From contig NHCX01000096.1 in assembly GCA_002168015.1 (NCBI GenBank), positions 1-13,558 of the forward strand: DNA of 13,558 nt, written 5' to 3'. Source of the stretch: Verrucomicrobia bacterium TMED44. GTDB lineage: Bacteria; Verrucomicrobiota; Verrucomicrobiia; Opitutales; Seribacteraceae. Below are positions 5,127 through 13,283 of this stretch, one piece after another; position 1 is the stretch's first letter, and each line of letters opens with the position of its first letter. The notes beneath the pieces are model-generated. The model was not told where the DNA came from and did not search any database. It saw only the letters and a list, made by a program, of their open reading frames with translations. The position numbers and the translations under genes were made by a program.

Positions 5127-7301
5127 ATGATCATTCGTTCCGATGAACTGGAAGCCTGCATTAATGGCTCACTTGGCGAACCTCACGAATTTCTTGGTAT
5201 GCATCCTCTTGCGGATTTACCGGGATGGGTAGTGCGAGCATGGAGTCCCGGTGCTAAAAAGGTTACCCTCTGGCAAAAGGATGGATCAGTCAGTTATGAA
5301 ATGAAGATGTTAGATTCGAGAGGGTTTTTTGAAGTCCATCTCTCGGATATAACTCAACCATTTTCATATTATTTTCATTCCTTCTTCAAGGACAGAGAAG
5401 AGGAATGGAAGGATCCATACTCTTTTCTGCCTCGAGTTACCAATCTCGAGCTACAGGGATTTTCTCAAGGTTGGGATCGTCGCCCATTTTTAAAACTTGG
5501 AGCAATTCCATGTTCTCATGATGGAGTGAAAGGGGTGTCATTTACTATTTGGGCTCCTTCCGCCAAAAGCGTTCACCTTGTCGGGGATTTTAATAATTGG
5601 AATCACTATTCTCTTCCAATGCGGTCACTTGGTTCTTCAGGATGCCGCGAACTCTTCTTACCTGCGGCCAACATAGGAGATAAATACAAGTTTCGAGTCC
5701 TTGGTATAGATGGTATCCTTCGGGAAAAAACCGACCCTTTTGGTTGGCAGTTCGAGCCACCTTGCGGGAATGCTTCCATTATTGCATCCCGTTCTAACTG
5801 CAATCAAAACACCCAAATTCCTTCGATTGATCCGATGGCTAAACCATTATCTATTTACGAAATACATTTGGGATCCTGGAAATTCAATCCTATTGAGAAC
5901 CGTCCCCTTTCCTATCTCGAACTTGCTGATGAATTGCCAAAATATTTGCTTAAAACAGGGTTTTCGCATGTTGAATTCCTTCCTCCTAGTGAATATCCGT
6001 ATGGTGCATCCTGGGGATACCAAGTTACAGGTTATTATGCGCCCACCTATCGATATGGAACACCAGATGAATTCCTCGTGCTTGTTGAGGCGATTCAAAA
6101 GCTTGGCATTCAGGTAATTATTGACTGGGTACCAGCCCATTTTCCTGCTGATGAATTTGCCCTTTCCCGCTTTGATGGAACCTGTCTATTTGAACATGAA
6201 GACCCAAGACAAGGTGCCCATGCAGAGTGGGGCACTCTTTGCTATAATTATGGACGGCCCGAGGTTCGGAGCTTTTTGATTGGCAGTGCTATCGCATGGC
6301 TCGACCGATTTGGGATTAATGGCTTCCGAGTTGATGCGGTCGCCTCAATGCTGTATCTGGATTACGGGCGTAAAGATGGTCAATGGATTCCCAATAAAGA
6401 TGGTGGGAACTACAACTATGAAGCGATTGGCTTCCTTAAGCAATTCAATCAGGCGATCCATGAGGAATACCCATCTGTCATTAGTATTGCAGAAGAATCC
6501 ACCGCTTTTCCTCAAATCACCCAACCACCATCTACTGGCGGTCTTGGTTTTGATTTCAAATGGAACATGGGCTGGATGCACGATGTGATCGATTATTTCT
6601 CCACTTCTCCCGAAGAAAGATCTTCCTCTCATGATCATCTGACCTTTGGCGCGATCTATCAGTTCACTGAAAATTTCATCCAAGCCTTTTCTCATGATGA
6701 GGTGGTTCACGGAAAAGGATCATTAGTCAATAAAATGAACCTTGAAAGCGAATCCGACAGGATAGCGAACCTAAAGGCACTCCTGGCTCTCCAATGGGCT
6801 TGGCCGGGCAAGAAAACCCTCTTCATGGGTTGTGAGTTTGCTCAATGGAAAGAATGGGATTTCAATTCACCCCTCGACTGGACCTTACTCGAGCATCCCC
6901 TGCACGCTGGGCTTTACAAACTGGTGGCAGATTTAAATCATTTTTACAAAAACCATCCAACTTGGGCTAAAAGCGATCACACTGCGGATAAATTCCAATG
7001 GATTGACTGCCACGATGCAGGCGGTCAAACTCTCTCTTTTTTAAAATATGGAGAGTTGCAAGAGGATACCCTGCTTATAGCCTGTAATTTTTCCGATCAA
7101 CTTCGGCACCGTGACTGGGGGTGCCCGCACGAAGGTTCCTGGAAAGTTATCCTGGACTCTGATTCACCAGACTACCAAGGTGAAGGTGCTGCAGGTGGTA
7201 CCGATTTCAAAACATTTCATGAGCAAAGAAACGGACAACCCCATGGTTTATCTTTTTCGGTAAACCGCTGGAGTGTTAGAATACTTGCTCAAAAGAAGTA
7301 A
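5127..7301 (+). CDS. glgB: 1,4-alpha-glucan branching enzyme
   Basis: GlgB cuts an alpha-1,4 glucan chain and reattaches it by an alpha-1,6 bond, making the branches of glycogen in the cytoplasm. The 724-residue length matches E. coli GlgB (728). It has the extra N-terminal module (residues 1-105, opening G-E-P-H-E-F-L-G-M-H-P), a CBM48 module (about 137-225, W-A-P-S-A-K-S-V-H-L-V-G-D-F-N-N-W), a GH13 barrel (about 240-610) and a C-terminal beta domain. All GH13 signatures are intact: region I V-I-I-D-W-V-P-A-H-F (330-339), region II G-F-R-V-D-A-V-A-S with nucleophile D403, region III I-A-E-E-S-T with acid/base E456, and region IV S-H-D-E-V-V-H-G-K with D524. No glgA, glgC or glgP lies in the window, so this is a solitary branching-enzyme gene here. 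It diverges from lptD and converges on radC. No Shine-Dalgarno sequence is seen. Confidence 0.97.
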   Translation: MIIRSDELEACINGSLGEPHEFLGMHPLADLPGWVVRAWSPGAKKVTLWQKDGSVSYEMKMLDSRGFFEVHLSDITQPFSYYFHSFFKDREEEWKDPYSFLPRVTNLELQGFSQGWDRRPFLKLGAIPCSHDGVKGVSFTIWAPSAKSVHLVGDFNNWNHYSLPMRSLGSSGCRELFLPAANIGDKYKFRVLGIDGILREKTDPFGWQFEPPCGNASIIASRSNCNQNTQIPSIDPMAKPLSIYEIHLGSWKFNPIENRPLSYLELADELPKYLLKTGFSHVEFLPPSEYPYGASWGYQVTGYYAPTYRYGTPDEFLVLVEAIQKLGIQVIIDWVPAHFPADEFALSRFDGTCLFEHEDPRQGAHAEWGTLCYNYGRPEVRSFLIGSAIAWLDRFGINGFRVDAVASMLYLDYGRKDGQWIPNKDGGNYNYEAIGFLKQFNQAIHEEYPSVISIAEESTAFPQITQPPSTGGLGFDFKWNMGWMHDVIDYFSTSPEERSSSHDHLTFGAIYQFTENFIQAFSHDEVVHGKGSLVNKMNLESESDRIANLKALLALQWAWPGKKTLFMGCEFAQWKEWDFNSPLDWTLLEHPLHAGLYKLVADLNHFYKNHPTWAKSDHTADKFQWIDCHDAGGQTLSFLKYGELQEDTLLIACNFSDQLRHRDWGCPHEGSWKVILDSDSPDYQGEGAAGGTDFKTFHEQRNGQPHGLSFSVNRWSVRILAQKK

Positions 7302-7406
7302 CTAAGTTCAATCTTCATTAAGTGAATAAATCGAGGCAAGAAATAGGGCACACTATGGAGTAGGCAATGGCTTATACTAATTATTTCGTTTTAAATTAAT
7401 ATTACA
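7302..7406. other. glgB-radC convergent intergenic spacer
   Basis: This 105-base AT-rich spacer lies between the stops of two converging genes, so transcription should end here from both sides. I looked for a GC-rich stem followed by a T run on each strand and found none. The best symmetry is a short imperfect palindrome TTCATTAAGTGAA near 7314-7327, with no GC stem. Termination may be Rho-dependent. No coding potential is seen. Confidence 0.4.
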
Positions 7407-8126
7407 TTACAAGTGACCAGAGTCAGAAAAACTGAAGTAACCAACTCCTTGTGGGCAATGCTCTGGTTCACCAACTATCACATGATCGTGCATTTCAAGA
7501 TCCACGGTTTTAGATGCCTCAGCTATTTTCTTAGTCACTCGTAGATCCGCTGAGCTTGGGGTGGGGTCACCACTGGGGTGATTGTGGGCTAATATAATAG
7601 CCGTTGCTCCGTACCGAATCGCTGGGCGAAAAACTTCCCTCGGATGTACTAGGCTGCCGGTGGCTGTACCTGAAGTCACGGATTCGGCACGAATCAATTT
7701 GTTTTTTCGATCAAGGCATAATACCCACACCCGCTCTACGCTGTCCGAGCGTACTTGTGGATATAAATATTCCCAAACTTTCCGAGGTTCATCCAAAATG
7801 ACTACCTGATTCCGTTCACCTTGAATCATTCGTTTGGCAATTTCTATCTGCGTGCTCAACTGAAGAGCTTTTACTTTTCCGATCCCAATTATTTGTTGAA
7901 AGTCAGAGGTATCCCATCGTAAAAGACCGGAAAGTGAGCCTGCCTTAGTCAGCATTTCATCCGCGAGAGCAAGAACATCCTTTTGGGCGGTTCCTGAGCG
8001 GATTATCATAGCCAGAAGTTCACGGTCAGCGAGGGCAGGGGCTCCCAGTCTTTCCAGGCGTTCCTGCGGGCGATCGTGTTCAGGCAGATCTTTAAGCCTA
8101 GATGGATGGGGACGACCTGAATTCAT
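7407..8126 (-). CDS. radC: RadC family JAB/MPN+ domain protein
   Basis: A 239-residue protein of normal RadC length. Residues 1-95 form the N-terminal UPF0758 helical region with R-E-L-L-A-M-I-I-R-S-G-T (35-46) and a helix-hairpin-helix-like I-I-G-I-G-K-V-K-A-L-Q-L (79-90). Residues about 110-235 are the JAB/MPN+ domain with the metal motif H-N-H-P-S-G-D-P-T-P-S-S-A-D (H181, H183, D194) and E147 upstream as the candidate catalytic glutamate. RadC was named from an E. coli DNA-repair mutant later traced to recG, so its true role is not settled; the metal site is intact here, consistent with an active hydrolase. ATG 8126 lies 20 bases past the surA-like stop, and a weak AAAGGG sits four bases before it. 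It is the last gene of the reverse-strand run starting with parA, next to the repair gene mfd's operon. Confidence 0.95.
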   Translation of the reverse strand: MNSGRPHPSRLKDLPEHDRPQERLERLGAPALADRELLAMIIRSGTAQKDVLALADEMLTKAGSLSGLLRWDTSDFQQIIGIGKVKALQLSTQIEIAKRMIQGERNQVVILDEPRKVWEYLYPQVRSDSVERVWVLCLDRKNKLIRAESVTSGTATGSLVHPREVFRPAIRYGATAIILAHNHPSGDPTPSSADLRVTKKIAEASKTVDLEMHDHVIVGEPEHCPQGVGYFSFSDSGHL

Positions 8127-8146
8127 CGAACCCTTTGGGCAAAGAC

Positions 8147-9160
8147 TTATTCAGGGAGATTGATGCGTACATACGCATCGGCTTTCACATTGGTAAGCCA
8201 TTTTCGCTGAGCATTTGCCTCAATTTCTTCGGCAATCAAGTTTTCTATTTCATCCCGTACTTCTTCAAGAGGGCGGATGCCGGAGTTCTCAACTTTATCT
8301 GCTTTTAAAATGTAGACTGCGAGTTTACCCGATTTGCCTACACTCCCGTCAGGCTTACGCTCAAGTAATTCAACTTTAAAAGGCTGCGAAACATCCCCTT
8401 CTTTCAACTCAAAGGCTTGTTCGCGAATTTCCTGACTTCTGATTTCACGACTTGAAGTCATTACACCCCAGTCGCCTCCATCCTCACGGTAAGGGCTTTG
8501 TCCTTGTTTTCTCGCTACATCCTCAAATTTTTCACCCGCCGCCAAATCACCGCGTACTTTCCTTGCCTGTTGCATCAGAACAGATAGGGGTTCATCCGCA
8601 ATAGGGGAGAACACAATTTCTTTAAGCCTAATTTTTTGGTCGGTTCGGAAACGGTATTCATTTTTTTTGTAAAATTCTTCTACCCGATCGGGGCTGACAT
8701 CTTCCTTTAGACGACGGCGGGTGGCCATCATGTGCTGATAAATGATTTGTTCTCGAATACTGTCACGGTACTCCATTTGAGACATGCCCTTACTTCGCAA
8801 AACATCTCGAAAGAGGCGGCGATCCCCATTAAACTCTTGAATAAGTCGCTTGTTGTATTCCTGTTCGATATAGGAGTCTGGGATAGCCATACCTTTGTCA
8901 TTGAAGGCATAAATGGAAAGCAGGCGATCAACTTTTCCATCCACAAATTCCGAAGCACGGTCTTTTTTCTCCATTGTGGTGAAATTCAACGAAGTCATCG
9001 CTCGGTCAATCTCTCCCCAAGTCACAATTTCATTATTCACTTTGGCTGCAACCCGGTTTATTTCAATGAGGTTATCCTGTGCCCAGAGAGAATGATTGAA
9101 GGTGATTACAGTGAGGAATACCGCCATGATACCCCGTTTTATTAGTGGTTTAATTCCCAT
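8147..9160 (-). CDS. SurA-like periplasmic chaperone / parvulin peptidyl-prolyl isomerase
   Basis: SurA-type proteins escort outer-membrane proteins through the periplasm. The 337-residue product has a signal peptide (residues 1-27, basic M-G-I-K-P-L-I-K-R, hydrophobic core, cleavage after S-L-W-A). The SurA N-terminal chaperone region follows (about 33-165: I-N-R-V-A-A-K-V-N-N-E-I-V-T-W-G-E-I-D), then a single parvulin (rotamase) domain (about 175-288: I-R-L-K-E-I-V-F ... F-E-D-V-A-R-K-Q-G-Q-S-P ... D-G-G-D-W-G ... A-F-E-L-K-E-G-D-V-S), and a C-terminal helix 296-337 that would complete the chaperone core. E. coli SurA has two parvulin domains and 428 residues. ATG 9160 overlaps the mfd end by 11 bases, so translation is probably coupled. 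A start at ATG 9127 would clip the basic part of the signal peptide. The lptD gene, a typical SurA client, lies about 3 kb away. Confidence 0.88.
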   Translation of the reverse strand: MGIKPLIKRGIMAVFLTVITFNHSLWAQDNLIEINRVAAKVNNEIVTWGEIDRAMTSLNFTTMEKKDRASEFVDGKVDRLLSIYAFNDKGMAIPDSYIEQEYNKRLIQEFNGDRRLFRDVLRSKGMSQMEYRDSIREQIIYQHMMATRRRLKEDVSPDRVEEFYKKNEYRFRTDQKIRLKEIVFSPIADEPLSVLMQQARKVRGDLAAGEKFEDVARKQGQSPYREDGGDWGVMTSSREIRSQEIREQAFELKEGDVSQPFKVELLERKPDGSVGKSGKLAVYILKADKVENSGIRPLEEVRDEIENLIAEEIEANAQRKWLTNVKADAYVRINLPE

Positions 9161-12100
9161 GAATCAGTATCTTGAGGAATTGTATGATTTCATTCAACTT
9201 TAAAAGTGGTTTTTTCGCCTTAAGCCTTGGCAGGCGACCAACCATTCGATGATAACTGCGTTCTCCCGCGATGCCTTTCTTTGCCAATCGAAGCATGAGT
9301 TCTGAACTTTTTGTTTCCACCATGTCAAAATTTGCCTGCTCGGCCAGGCAACGAATTCTGGACTCCTGGATGAGTGCAATAACTTCATCTGGAGGAGTGC
9401 CAAATCGATCATTGAGTTCTTCGTTGTAGGCATCTGCCTCTTCGAGAGTGGCAATCGAGGATATTTTCCGATATGCTTCTATCCGAAGTCGTGATTCAAG
9501 AATATAGGAGTCAGGTAAAAAGGAGGCTGCTTCTTGGTCGCAATCATTTTTAATTTTTCCATTTACAAGAAAATCGAGCCGGACAGAGGCAGCCGGGCGC
9601 AAACTGACTTCATCGCCTTTTAGTCTGGCCACACTTTCCTTGAGTAATTTGCAGTACATTTCAAATCCCACACCTGCCACATGACCACTCTGTTCACTCC
9701 CAAGTAAATTGCCGGCACCTCGAAGTTCCAGATCGCGTAGAGCAATACGGAAACCTGCACCAAAGTTATTAATCTGCCTAATCGATGAGAGTCGTTTTCG
9801 TGCCTTGTCAGTTATCCCGATTGTCTGATTAACAAGGAGGTATGCGTATGCCTGTCTTTTGAATCGTCCAACCCGCCCCCTTAACTGATAGAGTTGCGAA
9901 AGGCCGAACTTATCAGCTCCTTCAATGATTATCGTATTACAGTTGGGGATATCAAGTCCTGACTCAATAATAGTTGTACAGACAAGAATGTCGTATTCAC
10001 CTGCAACAAATTCAGTCATCACATGCTCGAGTTCATCTTCAGCCATTTGGCCATGACCCACCGCAATACGGAGTTTAGGGAAAAGTGCTTCGAGTTTACG
10101 GGCAACAGTGTAAATAGTTTTCACCCGATTATAAAGATAGAAAACCTGGCCTCCCCTGCGAACTTCGAGACCAATGGCTCTCTTAAGTAAATCATCAGTC
10201 CGTTGGACCACCTCTGTTCGAATGGGACGTCTATTTACAGGAGCAGTTTCAATTGCACTTAGAGATCGTGCTCCCACCATGGCAAAATAAAGAGTTCGTG
10301 GGATAGGAGTGGCACTTAGGGTGAGCACATCAATACTTGCCCGTATTTTTTTTATGGCTTTTTTGTGCTGCACTCCGAATCTTTGTTCTTCGTCAATGAT
10401 CAGTAGCCCTAAGTTTTTGTAGCTTACATCCTGGCTTAATAGACGATGAGTCCCAATTAGGATATCAATACCACCGGATGCTGTTGCTTGGACTATTTTT
10501 CGCTGTTGGGATGGTGTGCGGAATCGACTCATCATTTCTATCGCAATCGGGAAGTCGGCCATTCGATCCCTGAAGTGATTAAGGTGTTGCTGGCAAAGAA
10601 TCGTGGTTGGGCCAAGCATAGCTACTTGTTTACCATCCATAACTGCCTTGAATGCAGCACGCAGGGCAACTTCGGTTTTACCAAACCCAACATCGCCACA
10701 GATCAGCCGGTCCATAGGCTCGGCACTCTCCATATCAATTTTGACCTGATCAATAGCTTTTTGCTGATCAGGGGTTTCCGTAAAGGGAAAGGCATCCTCG
10801 AATTCCTTTTGCCATTGATCGTCCGGGGAATAAGCATATCCGTTATTAGCCTGACGGGTGGCTTGTAAACGTAAGAGGTCTGCAGCTAAGTCAAGAGCGG
10901 CTCGTTCGGCCTCTTTTTTTGTTTTAGCCCAAGCTTTGCCACCAAGCTTGGCTAATTTAGGCTTGGCTTTCTTTAAGCCCACATACCTTGACAGCAAATG
11001 TGACTCCTGCAGAGGTAGATGAAGGATGATTCCGTCGTCAAATTCAAGGGTGATGGCTTCTTCGGTAATTGAATCATCTTCAATTTTGCCCATTTGGCAA
11101 AAGCGGCATATTCCATGCTGGTGATGAACGAGATAATCGCCTTCTACAAGTTCTGAAAAATCGAGAGCCTGATCGACTTCTTTTCTTTGAACATGAGCTT
11201 TCCTTGACCGTATTGGCCGTCGGCTTCTTTCTCGCCCAAGTATTTCACGGCTCGTAGCAAGAAGAATCCCTTTCGACTGATCAGAGAGTAAACTTTTAAG
11301 GTTCTCTCCCGCAGATGGAGCAGGGCACAAAAAACCTTCGGATAGGCCAAGAGGGAGAAATTTAGGCGTAAGACGCTGCAGGGAAGATTCGTCTGAAATA
11401 ATATCCTGAATCCGCTTCGTCTCAGAATTTGCCCCTGCCGTAATCACGACTTCGCAATTTTGTTCGTTTTGAATTTTGAGTAACTGAAATAGACGGCTTA
11501 CCCGCCGCCCTTGTTCATTATGGAGCACTTTACTAAGGTCATTACCTGAAGGGTCGAAGCCGACTTGTTTGATCCAAGGATGAATAACCAATTCCTTCCT
11601 AACCGCATCCTTAAAAATTCCATTACCCGCATCAATTTCACTGAAGCCGAGATATGTGTTCATCTCGATTCTGCTACCTGACCAAAGTTCAGCCAAGGTA
11701 ACTTTAGCGTGAGATACTTTGTCGGCTGAATGAAAGCAAAGAGGGAACTGTGAAGTCATTAGTTCCGGTTCCTGAAACACCCAGGTTGTTGGTTTTTTTA
11801 TATAGTCGAATAATCCGCCCTCCTTTAAAGTTGATTCCTCCAGCTTACTGGAGGATATGCGAATCGATGGTACACTTCCTTCTGTTCGCTGACTGGTAGG
11901 ATCGAAGGTCTTAATTTCTTCAATTTCATCTCCGAAAAAATCGATTCTGTAGGGATGGGTTGCATTGACTGGATAGACATCAATCAGACCTCCACGAACT
12001 GAAAACTGACCTGGTTCCTCACATAAGATTTCAGAAGCGTAATCTAGTTCTTCTGCCAATTTTTGCGTAAAAAGAGCAAAATCAACTTCCTGACCTGCAC

Positions 12101-12515
12101 TAATCTTGAGTTCACTTGCCTGGCTTTCATTTAGCGCCAGACAGGGGGAACGGAGGGCTTCCGGGGTCGTAGCAATGACCAACCTCTCGTCCAGTGATTC
12201 TTCGTCGGCAAATTCAGTGAGTAAGGAAAGTACGCTTGCTCGCTCACAATTTCGGTCAAATGCGTCGGGATGGGTGCGAATAGGTGCTTCATCAAATAAA
12301 TGAAAGTGGATATTAACCTGAGGAAATAATTGTTCACCAAACCCGGTTACATCTTCACCCCATGATTCGGCTTTGGTGATTGAATCTGAAACCAAAAAAA
12401 TGCATCGATTTGAATCTGTAAGCCAAGAATTTACCGCTATACAGGCATGGGCAGATTCCGGAAGAGAAGGATAAAAAACAGCATTTGCCCGGGAGGGGAG
12501 AGTTATTCGTTTCAC
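9150..12515 (-). CDS. mfd: Transcription-repair coupling factor Mfd
   Basis: Mfd pushes RNA polymerase stalled at DNA damage off the template and recruits UvrA. The product has 1121 residues (E. coli 1148). Order: a UvrB-homology module at about 1-330 with P-G-Q-F-S-V-R-G-G-L-I-D-V-Y-P (168-182); a CarD-like RNA-polymerase-interacting domain at about 453-515 (L-V-E-G-D-Y-L-V-H-H-Q-H-G-I); and RecG-like helicase domains at about 570-930. Helicase motifs are intact: Walker A G-D-V-G-F-G-K-T (607-614), D-E-E-Q (708-711), L-S-A-T-P-I-P-R-T (733-741) and motif VI Q-L-R-G-R-V-G-R (877-884). The TRCF C-terminal domain occupies about 1000-1100. It starts at GTG 12515, and the bases GTGA also contain the rnc stop, a 4-base overlap pointing to translational coupling. 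It overlaps the surA-like gene at its other end. No truncation or frameshift is seen. Confidence 0.98.
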   Translation of the reverse strand: MKRITLPSRANAVFYPSLPESAHACIAVNSWLTDSNRCIFLVSDSITKAESWGEDVTGFGEQLFPQVNIHFHLFDEAPIRTHPDAFDRNCERASVLSLLTEFADEESLDERLVIATTPEALRSPCLALNESQASELKISAGQEVDFALFTQKLAEELDYASEILCEEPGQFSVRGGLIDVYPVNATHPYRIDFFGDEIEEIKTFDPTSQRTEGSVPSIRISSSKLEESTLKEGGLFDYIKKPTTWVFQEPELMTSQFPLCFHSADKVSHAKVTLAELWSGSRIEMNTYLGFSEIDAGNGIFKDAVRKELVIHPWIKQVGFDPSGNDLSKVLHNEQGRRVSRLFQLLKIQNEQNCEVVITAGANSETKRIQDIISDESSLQRLTPKFLPLGLSEGFLCPAPSAGENLKSLLSDQSKGILLATSREILGRERSRRPIRSRKAHVQRKEVDQALDFSELVEGDYLVHHQHGICRFCQMGKIEDDSITEEAITLEFDDGIILHLPLQESHLLSRYVGLKKAKPKLAKLGGKAWAKTKKEAERAALDLAADLLRLQATRQANNGYAYSPDDQWQKEFEDAFPFTETPDQQKAIDQVKIDMESAEPMDRLICGDVGFGKTEVALRAAFKAVMDGKQVAMLGPTTILCQQHLNHFRDRMADFPIAIEMMSRFRTPSQQRKIVQATASGGIDILIGTHRLLSQDVSYKNLGLLIIDEEQRFGVQHKKAIKKIRASIDVLTLSATPIPRTLYFAMVGARSLSAIETAPVNRRPIRTEVVQRTDDLLKRAIGLEVRRGGQVFYLYNRVKTIYTVARKLEALFPKLRIAVGHGQMAEDELEHVMTEFVAGEYDILVCTTIIESGLDIPNCNTIIIEGADKFGLSQLYQLRGRVGRFKRQAYAYLLVNQTIGITDKARKRLSSIRQINNFGAGFRIALRDLELRGAGNLLGSEQSGHVAGVGFEMYCKLLKESVARLKGDEVSLRPAASVRLDFLVNGKIKNDCDQEAASFLPDSYILESRLRIEAYRKISSIATLEEADAYNEELNDRFGTPPDEVIALIQESRIRCLAEQANFDMVETKSSELMLRLAKKGIAGERSYHRMVGRLPRLKAKKPLLKLNEIIQFLKILIHGN

Positions 12516-13237
12516 GACTTCTCTTTTTTTCGTTCATTTGATGAACCAGGCAACGCATCAAGGGCAATAAAAGCCGCATGACTCTCCGCTGCCTTTTTGC
12601 TTTTGCCTGAACCAACTCCATAAGAACTTCCATCAATGAGGATCTCTGCATCAAAATGCTTATTGTGAGCCGGACCATTTTCATTGATAATTCGATACTT
12701 GATCTTGCTGTTTGGCTTATTCTCCTGCACCCACTCCTGCAGTTCACCCTTTGGGTTGTGATTGGGGATATTTTCTTCGATTTCTCCTTTTAATCGTGTA
12801 ATCCACTCAATAATCAAGTTCCTTGCTGAATCAATGCCGCCATCCAGGTAAATAGCTCCAATCAGAGCTTCCATGGCATCCTCCAGGGTTGATTCACGCA
12901 GATGACCATTGATCTTTCTTTCCGATTGACTGAGGAGTATGTAATCGTGGATATTTATTTGTTGGGCTAGTGCACTGAGGGTTTTTCCACGAATCAGGCT
13001 AGCTCGCTGCTGGGTTAAATGGCCTTCATCCGAGTACGGAAACCTATGGTAAAGTTCATCGGTAAGAATAAAGCTTAATACGGAATCTCCTAAAAATTCC
13101 AGTCTTTGATTTGTGGGTGCAGAAGTTTGACTTTCATGGAAGGATGGATGGGTCAGCGCGAGGCAAAGTAAAGCTTTGTCCTTAAACTCATACACAATTT
13201 CTTTTTGAAACTGATTTAATTTTTCTTCTACACACAC
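12512..13237 (-). CDS. rnc: Ribonuclease III
   Basis: RNase III cuts double-stranded RNA, including rRNA precursors and some mRNAs, as a dimer in the cytoplasm. The product has 241 residues (E. coli 226). The catalytic domain spans about 6-155 with the signature Q-R-L-E-F-L-G-D-S (44-52); the second acidic pair lies in S-T-L-E-D-A-M-E-A-L-I-G-A (D120, E123). D51, D120 and E123 match E. coli D45, D114 and E117, while E38 is replaced by Q44, a variant found in other bacterial enzymes. The dsRNA-binding domain is at about 162-228 (N-P-K-G-E-L-Q-E-W ... G-K-S-K-K-A-A-E). A basic tail E-R-K-K-E-K-S ends the protein. The GTG at 13237 is the only good start: an in-frame TAA lies 10 bases upstream. 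Its stop overlaps the mfd GTG. It lies 46 bases after parA; I see no promoter between them. Confidence 0.96.
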   Translation of the reverse strand: MCVEEKLNQFQKEIVYEFKDKALLCLALTHPSFHESQTSAPTNQRLEFLGDSVLSFILTDELYHRFPYSDEGHLTQQRASLIRGKTLSALAQQINIHDYILLSQSERKINGHLRESTLEDAMEALIGAIYLDGGIDSARNLIIEWITRLKGEIEENIPNHNPKGELQEWVQENKPNSKIKYRIINENGPAHNKHFDAEILIDGSSYGVGSGKSKKAAESHAAFIALDALPGSSNERKKEKS

Positions 13238-13283
13238 GAAACAGATTTAAATTTCCTATCAGGGTCGAGAGCCAAAAACAAAT

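Noticed and set aside
5606..6710. Several open frames of 65-135 codons on both strands inside glgB
   Set aside because: They are shadows of the conserved GlgB frame, lack recognisable domains and have no starts with context.
7302..7406. Possible intrinsic terminator between glgB and radC
   Set aside because: No GC-rich stem followed by a T run on either strand.
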